A DNA stretch of 9,449 nucleotides, from NCBI GenBank assembly GCA_905236975.1, contig CAJOQU010000089.1, positions 1-9,449 on the forward strand. Direction: 5' to 3'. Within the stretch, counting starts at the first letter, position 1. Each line of letters opens with the position of its first letter. Under the pieces are notes generated by a model, which was not told the DNA's origin, searched no databases, and saw only the letters and a list, made by a program, of their open reading frames with translations. Source of the stretch: an uncultured Clostridia bacterium. GTDB lineage: Bacteria > Bacillota > Clostridia > Oscillospirales > Acutalibacteraceae. Shown here piece by piece: positions 5,609 through 9,449 of this stretch. The position numbers were made by a program, and so were the translations under genes.

Positions 5609-7440
5609 TGTGTGGATTTGTTGGGTTTGTCAATAACCAAAGTACCGAAGAAAAGCAGACGATCGTCAAGCAAATGGCCGACGCGATCATTCATCGCGGA
5701 CCGGACAGCGAGGGTTACTACTGTGACGATGATATCGCGTTGGGTTTTCGCCGTTTATCCATTATTGATCTTGCGGGCGGCGATCAACCCATCTATAATG
5801 AAGACAAAAGCAAGGTCATTGTTTTTAACGGTGAGATTTACAACTACCGGGAATTAAAAGAAGAACTTGTGCAAAAAGGGCACGTGTTTCAGACCAACAG
5901 CGATACCGAAGTCATTCTGCACGGCTTTGAGGAATACGGCGAAGACCTGTTCCCCCGCCTGCGCGGCATGTTCGCTTTTGTGATCTATGACCGCAACACC
6001 AAAAAGTTGGTAGGCTGCCGCGATCAATTCGGCATCAAACCGTTTTATTATTACCGAAACGGCGAAGAATTCATGTTTGCCTCTGAAATCAAGGGCATGC
6101 TGCCCCACCCGCGCTTTCAAAAAGAGGTCAATGACCGATCCTTAAAAATGTATTTGATCTTCCAATATTCCGTATTTGAAGAGACCTTTTTCAAAAACGT
6201 ATTCAAGCTGAAGCCCGGGCATTTCTTCACTTTACAAAACGGCGAATTTACAATCAAACAGTATTTTACGGTCGACTACCAAAAAGAGAAAAAGCCCTAT
6301 GAGACCTATCGGCAGGAAATCAAAAATATTTTGGCCGACTCTATCAAATATCATCAGATCACATCGGACGTAGAGGTCGGGTCCTATTTATCCGGCGGGG
6401 TGGATTCCTCCTATGTGGTCAGCGTGGCCAAGCCGGACAAGACCTTTTCGGTCGGGTTTTCGGTAGCCGGGTTTGACGAGACCAAAATGGCAAAGGATTT
6501 TTCCGACCTTATGCAGGTGAAAAATTACAGCCGCTATATTTCGAAAGAGGATTTCTTTGCCGATCTGCCTAAGGTGCAGTACTATACCGATGAACCGCAC
6601 GCCAACCTTTCCACGGTTCCCCTGCTCTTTTTATCCGAGCTTGCCAGCAAGGAGTTAAAAGTGGTGTTGTCCGGTGAAGGGTCAGACGAAATGTTCGGCG
6701 GCTACAACGAGTATTTAGAACCACTGCCGGTCAAGATTTATATGAATCTGCCGGGGTTCATCAAAAAACCGATTGCCGGCGTTGCCAAAAAATTGCCGCA
6801 TTTCCCGGGAAAAAACACCCTGATCAAATACAGCAAACCGTTTTGCGAGCGCTACCTCGGCCATGCGCAGGTGATGGATGAGGAGGAGGCCAACAAGATT
6901 TTGGCTGATCGCCTGAAAGACGACATGACCACCACCGATGTACTGCGCCCCTATTACGAAAAGGTCAAGCATGAAAACAACGTGCTGAAAAAAATGTATA
7001 TCGACATGCATTTTTGGCTGCCGCAGGATATTCTGCTAAAGGCCGACAAAATGACCATGGCCAACTCCATAGAACTGCGGGTGCCCTTTTTGGATAAAGA
7101 GGTGTGGGAGGTCGCCCGGAAAATCCCCACCAAGTATTTGATCCGCAAGAAAAAGACCAAAGAGATTTTCCGTTCGGTTGCCGATGAAGAAATGCCCGAG
7201 GAATGGTCAAAGCGGCGAAAGTTAGGATTTCCGGTTCCCTTTTCCAAATGGATTTTAGAGGAACCGTATTACCGGCTTGTCAAAGAGCAATTTGACCAGC
7301 CATATGTGGAACAGTTCTTTGATAAACAGGTCATTGACCGTCTGCTTGAGGAGCATTATCACCAAAAAGCCAACCACGGCCGCAAAATTTACAACATTTA
7401 TATTTTCCTGATTTGGTATCAGGTCTATTTTGCGGACTGA
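5608..7440 (+). CDS. asnB: Glutamine-dependent asparagine synthetase family protein (AsnB/AsnH type)
   Basis: A class-II amidotransferase that uses glutamine and ATP to amidate a carboxylate. The start is ATG 5608 because the mature enzyme needs Cys2 as the glutaminase nucleophile (MCGFVGF); an upstream in-frame TTG at 5593 would bury it. GGAAGG lies a few bases upstream. The 610 residues are a normal length. The N-terminal Ntn domain shows HRGPDSEGYY, FRRLSIIDL, FNGEIYNYREL and SDTEVILHGFEEYG. The synthetase domain has the PP-loop SGGVDSS at 262-268, LSGEGSDEMFGGY from residue 354, and the DILLKADKMTMANSIELRVPFLD core. Members of this family amidate free Asp (AsnB), D-Asp of the cross-bridge (lactococcal AsnH) or meso-DAP (Lactobacillus plantarum AsnB1). 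Its 1-base overlap with the D-aspartate-ligase-like gene favours cross-bridge D-Asp amidation to D-Asn, an inference from context. Free asparagine synthesis is the alternative. Confidence 0.93.
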   Translation: MCGFVGFVNNQSTEEKQTIVKQMADAIIHRGPDSEGYYCDDDIALGFRRLSIIDLAGGDQPIYNEDKSKVIVFNGEIYNYRELKEELVQKGHVFQTNSDTEVILHGFEEYGEDLFPRLRGMFAFVIYDRNTKKLVGCRDQFGIKPFYYYRNGEEFMFASEIKGMLPHPRFQKEVNDRSLKMYLIFQYSVFEETFFKNVFKLKPGHFFTLQNGEFTIKQYFTVDYQKEKKPYETYRQEIKNILADSIKYHQITSDVEVGSYLSGGVDSSYVVSVAKPDKTFSVGFSVAGFDETKMAKDFSDLMQVKNYSRYISKEDFFADLPKVQYYTDEPHANLSTVPLLFLSELASKELKVVLSGEGSDEMFGGYNEYLEPLPVKIYMNLPGFIKKPIAGVAKKLPHFPGKNTLIKYSKPFCERYLGHAQVMDEEEANKILADRLKDDMTTTDVLRPYYEKVKHENNVLKKMYIDMHFWLPQDILLKADKMTMANSIELRVPFLDKEVWEVARKIPTKYLIRKKKTKEIFRSVADEEMPEEWSKRRKLGFPVPFSKWILEEPYYRLVKEQFDQPYVEQFFDKQVIDRLLEEHYHQKANHGRKIYNIYIFLIWYQVYFAD

Positions 7441-7463
7441 ATCGACCTTAAAAGAGGCATGCA

Positions 7464-9107
7464 ATGAAACTGAAAAAATCCAACTTTTTAGAGGGCGCCT
7501 TTATCGCCACCTTTTGTATTATCTTTACCAAGATATTGGGCATTTTATATGTTATTCCCTTTTACAGGATCATCGGCGAGCAGGGCGGCACGCTTTACGG
7601 CTATGCCTATAACATTTACAATATTTTTCTTATTATTTCAACGGCCGGTATTCCCCTTGCCATCAGTAAATTGACCAGTGAATACCACACGCTTGAGATG
7701 GTTGATAAAAAAATCAGGATGTACCAAATCGCCACCAACATCATCCGGGTGTTTTCGATCGTTTCCTTCCTGATTTGTTTTGTCTTTGCGCCGCAACTCG
7801 CCCGGTTGATCATCGGCGAGTTAGAGGGCGGCAACACCCCGCAAGACGTGGCGTTTGTGATTCGTACCATCTCGTTTGCTCTGCTCATCATCCCCATGCT
7901 CAGCATCAAGCGCGGTTATTTGCAGGGGCATACCTACATTCGGGAGCCCTCGATCAGTCAAATCATTGAGCAGGTCGCCCGTATCATCATGATTTTGGCC
8001 GGCAGTGCCTTTTGTGTGTATGTGCTTGATCTGCCGATTCGCTATGCCGTGGGCATCTCGGTTTTTGCGGCGGCGGTCGGCGGGGGTGCCTCGTACCTGT
8101 ATTTGAATCTGGTGGTGCATAAAAACAAGGCGTCGATCGGTCTTGACCGCAAACCGATTACATCAAAAGAAACAGACAAAGAAATTATCGGCAAGCTCAT
8201 CACCTATTTGATCCCCTTTGTGGTCATCAATCTGGCAAACACCTTTTACACTTTTGTGGACATGGTGCTGGTTCTGCGTACCCTGCCGAAGCTTGGCTTT
8301 TCCGCCACCGAAACCGAATTTGTCAGCAGTGTGTTCACCACCTGGGGCGTGAAATTCAACACCATTATCACCTCGGTTTCCACAGGGTTGATCGTCAGCC
8401 TGATCCCCAATATGGTAAAAGATTACACACAAAACAACCACGCCGCCGTGAACGAAAATTTCAACAAGTGTTTAAAAATCATTTTATTGATCGTGGCTCC
8501 CATGGCGATCTTTATCAGCGGCATGTCAAACAGCATGTGGAACTTCTTTTACGGCGCAAACGAAACCGGCGCCACCGTGATTCGATACAGCATTTTGGTC
8601 ACTATTTTAGATTGCCTTTACATGGTCATCAATTCCCTGCTGCAAAGCCTGAACAAACGCAAACTGATCTATCTCAGTGTGGTCACCGGGCTTGCGATCA
8701 ATTTGGTGCTGGATGTCCCGCTGATGCACCTGTTTTCAAGCCTTGAATTACCGGCTTATTACGGCGCGATCACCGCTACGCTGCTTGGGTTCATTGTGTC
8801 GAACATCATCAGCCTGATGTATTTGAACCGCTATATGCACTTGCAATACCATGAAACACTGGCCGCGCTGCCACGTTTTCTGCTTTCGGCCGTTGTGCTG
8901 ATAGTGGTATTGGCCTTGTTCCGCAAAATCCTGCCCATCCACTCGACAAGCCGCATGATCCAGCTATTGAATATAGCTGTGGCTGGCGTGGTCAGCGGCG
9001 GGCCGTACCTTGCCATCAACTTCCGCAATGTCATGAGCGTTCTGCCGCCGAAAATTTCAAAAAAATTCGGTCGGTTAGGCAAGAAAGCCGAAACCGACCA
9101 AAGCTGA
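7464..9107 (+). CDS. murJ: Lipid II flippase MurJ, YtgP type (MOP superfamily)
   Basis: A multi-spanning membrane protein that moves lipid-linked peptidoglycan precursor from the inner to the outer face of the membrane. The 547-residue length fits the YtgP/SpoVB branch. The first third resembles B. subtilis YtgP almost segment by segment: FLEGAFIATFCIIFTKILG, YVIPFYRIIGEQGG, YNIFLIISTAGIPLAISK, VIRTISFALLIIPMLSIKRG, and SQIIEQVARI. Hydrophobic segments recur to the end, in line with the family's 14 helices. The last 15 residues are a Lys/Arg-rich cytosolic tail. The ATG is preceded by AAAGAGG (7451-7457) with 6 bases of spacing, and the gap to asnB is 23 bases, so it is the last gene of the operon. 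Co-expression with cross-bridge enzymes suggests that it flips the modified lipid II. SpoVB, a sporulation paralogue, is the main alternative, but the match to YtgP is better. Confidence 0.9.
   Translation: MKLKKSNFLEGAFIATFCIIFTKILGILYVIPFYRIIGEQGGTLYGYAYNIYNIFLIISTAGIPLAISKLTSEYHTLEMVDKKIRMYQIATNIIRVFSIVSFLICFVFAPQLARLIIGELEGGNTPQDVAFVIRTISFALLIIPMLSIKRGYLQGHTYIREPSISQIIEQVARIIMILAGSAFCVYVLDLPIRYAVGISVFAAAVGGGASYLYLNLVVHKNKASIGLDRKPITSKETDKEIIGKLITYLIPFVVINLANTFYTFVDMVLVLRTLPKLGFSATETEFVSSVFTTWGVKFNTIITSVSTGLIVSLIPNMVKDYTQNNHAAVNENFNKCLKIILLIVAPMAIFISGMSNSMWNFFYGANETGATVIRYSILVTILDCLYMVINSLLQSLNKRKLIYLSVVTGLAINLVLDVPLMHLFSSLELPAYYGAITATLLGFIVSNIISLMYLNRYMHLQYHETLAALPRFLLSAVVLIVVLALFRKILPIHSTSRMIQLLNIAVAGVVSGGPYLAINFRNVMSVLPPKISKKFGRLGKKAETDQS
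9069..9099 (+). terminator. Hairpin at the 3' end of murJ, weak terminator candidate
   Basis: GGTCGGTT (9069-9076) and AACCGACC (9092-9099) form an 8-pair stem. An inner GGC/GCC pair (9078-9080 with 9087-9089) extends it. It lies inside the last codons of murJ. The nearest T-rich stretch (9126-9135) begins about 26 bases later, so it does not fit the classical intrinsic terminator well. It may instead protect the 3' end of the operon mRNA. Confidence 0.3.
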
Positions 9108-9142
9108 TAAACCGTATACCGTCCCTTTGTTTTTATTGCAAT

Positions 9143-9262
9143 TCATGATATTCCCCCGGTGGAAAGATCACGAACCAGAATTTTAGCGCCATCGTAACGC
9201 ACAAAATACTGGGCGACCGTTTGCATATGGACGGAGCCGTCTTCATTTTCCGTGATAAAAAT
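9143..9262 (-). other. Open frame without a proper start, doubtful gene remnant
   Basis: The minus strand is open for about 39 codons up to TGA at 9143-9145 and reads protein-like (ENEDGSVHMQTVAQYFVRYD, then GAKILVRDLSTGG). The only ATG is internal and would give 27 residues, and a stop lies directly upstream at 9263-9265. I do not recognise it. It could be the decayed end of a lost gene, or chance. The 9108-9375 interval holds no other coding signal. Confidence 0.2.
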
Positions 9263-9274
9263 TTAATTTTATCA
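9253..9274. repeat. AT-rich inverted repeat upstream of the tRNA gene
   Basis: TGATAAAA (9253-9260) and TTTTATCA (9267-9274) form a perfect 8-base inverted repeat around ATTTAA. A T-run follows at 9278-9282. It could be a weak terminator for transcripts arriving from murJ or a protein-binding palindrome; the AT-only stem argues against strong termination. Confidence 0.35.
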
Positions 9275-9316
9275 GCGTTTTTCTCCCCCTTTTCGCACAC
9301 TTTTGAAAAATTTTTG

Positions 9317-9363
9317 TTTTTTTAAAAAAAAGACTTGAAATTCCGAAAGAGATATGGTAAGAT
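9317..9363 (+). promoter_or_regulatory. Promoter of the tRNA-Ala gene with an A/T-tract UP-like element
   Basis: TTGAAA (9335-9340) and TAAGAT (9358-9363) have a 17-base spacer ending in TATGG. Directly upstream, 7 Ts (9317-9323) and 8 As (9324-9331) form a tract that fits an UP element contacting the RNA polymerase alpha subunit, as is usual for stable-RNA promoters. Transcription would begin near 9370, leaving a leader of only about 6 bases before the tRNA. Confidence 0.7.
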
Positions 9364-9375
9364 AATTAGGTCTTC

Positions 9376-9448
<73 letters not shown>

Positions 9449-9449
9449 C

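Noticed and set aside
9108..9375. Search for a riboswitch, T-box or CRISPR repeats in the intergenic region before the tRNA
   Set aside because: No repeated spacer pattern, no T-box core sequence and no extended leader before a gene were seen; only short inverted repeats and A/T tracts.

Overview
The window looks like a chromosomal segment of a low-to-mid GC, Gram-positive, probably spore-forming Clostridia-type Firmicute. The grounds are a CwlD-type amidase next to radA, a YtgP-type MurJ, a small Cys-rich clostridial protein, strong AGGAGG-like ribosome binding sites and sigma-A-like promoters. The lineage is inferred from protein resemblance only; no database search was possible.

Layout. 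Bases 1-493 (minus) hold the N-terminal half of an aldo/keto reductase of the YghZ (L-glyceraldehyde-3-phosphate reductase) type. Bases about 494-940 are a disturbed stretch: an unrecognised small reading frame overlaps the start of a second frame that resembles a serine-recombinase N-terminus and stops after 15 codons. The stop lies directly, and in frame, upstream of a CwlD-like amidase (938-1591) that has no usable start codon and no membrane anchor. radA (1603-2970) follows after 11 bases. A small Cys-rich gene on the minus strand (2887-3087) runs back into the 3' end of radA.

From a clear promoter at 3158-3186 a tightly packed plus-strand operon follows. It encodes a fold-type III PLP amino-acid racemase (alr-like, TTG start at 3219), an ATP-grasp ligase closely resembling the Enterococcus faecium D-aspartate ligase Aslfm, a class-II asparagine synthetase (AsnB/AsnH type), and a YtgP-type MurJ lipid II flippase. 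The first three overlap by 4 and 1 bases; murJ follows after 23. The most economical reading is a peptidoglycan cross-bridge cassette: make a D-amino acid (D-Asp is the expected ligase substrate), ligate it to the stem peptide, amidate it to D-Asn, and flip the finished lipid II. The use of an alanine-racemase-type enzyme where E. faecium uses a cofactor-independent Asp racemase, and the presence of a flippase, make this the most interesting part of the window.

The window ends with about 270 non-coding bases (possible hairpins, a doubtful gene remnant) and a strongly promoted tRNA-Ala(GGC) at 9376-9448.
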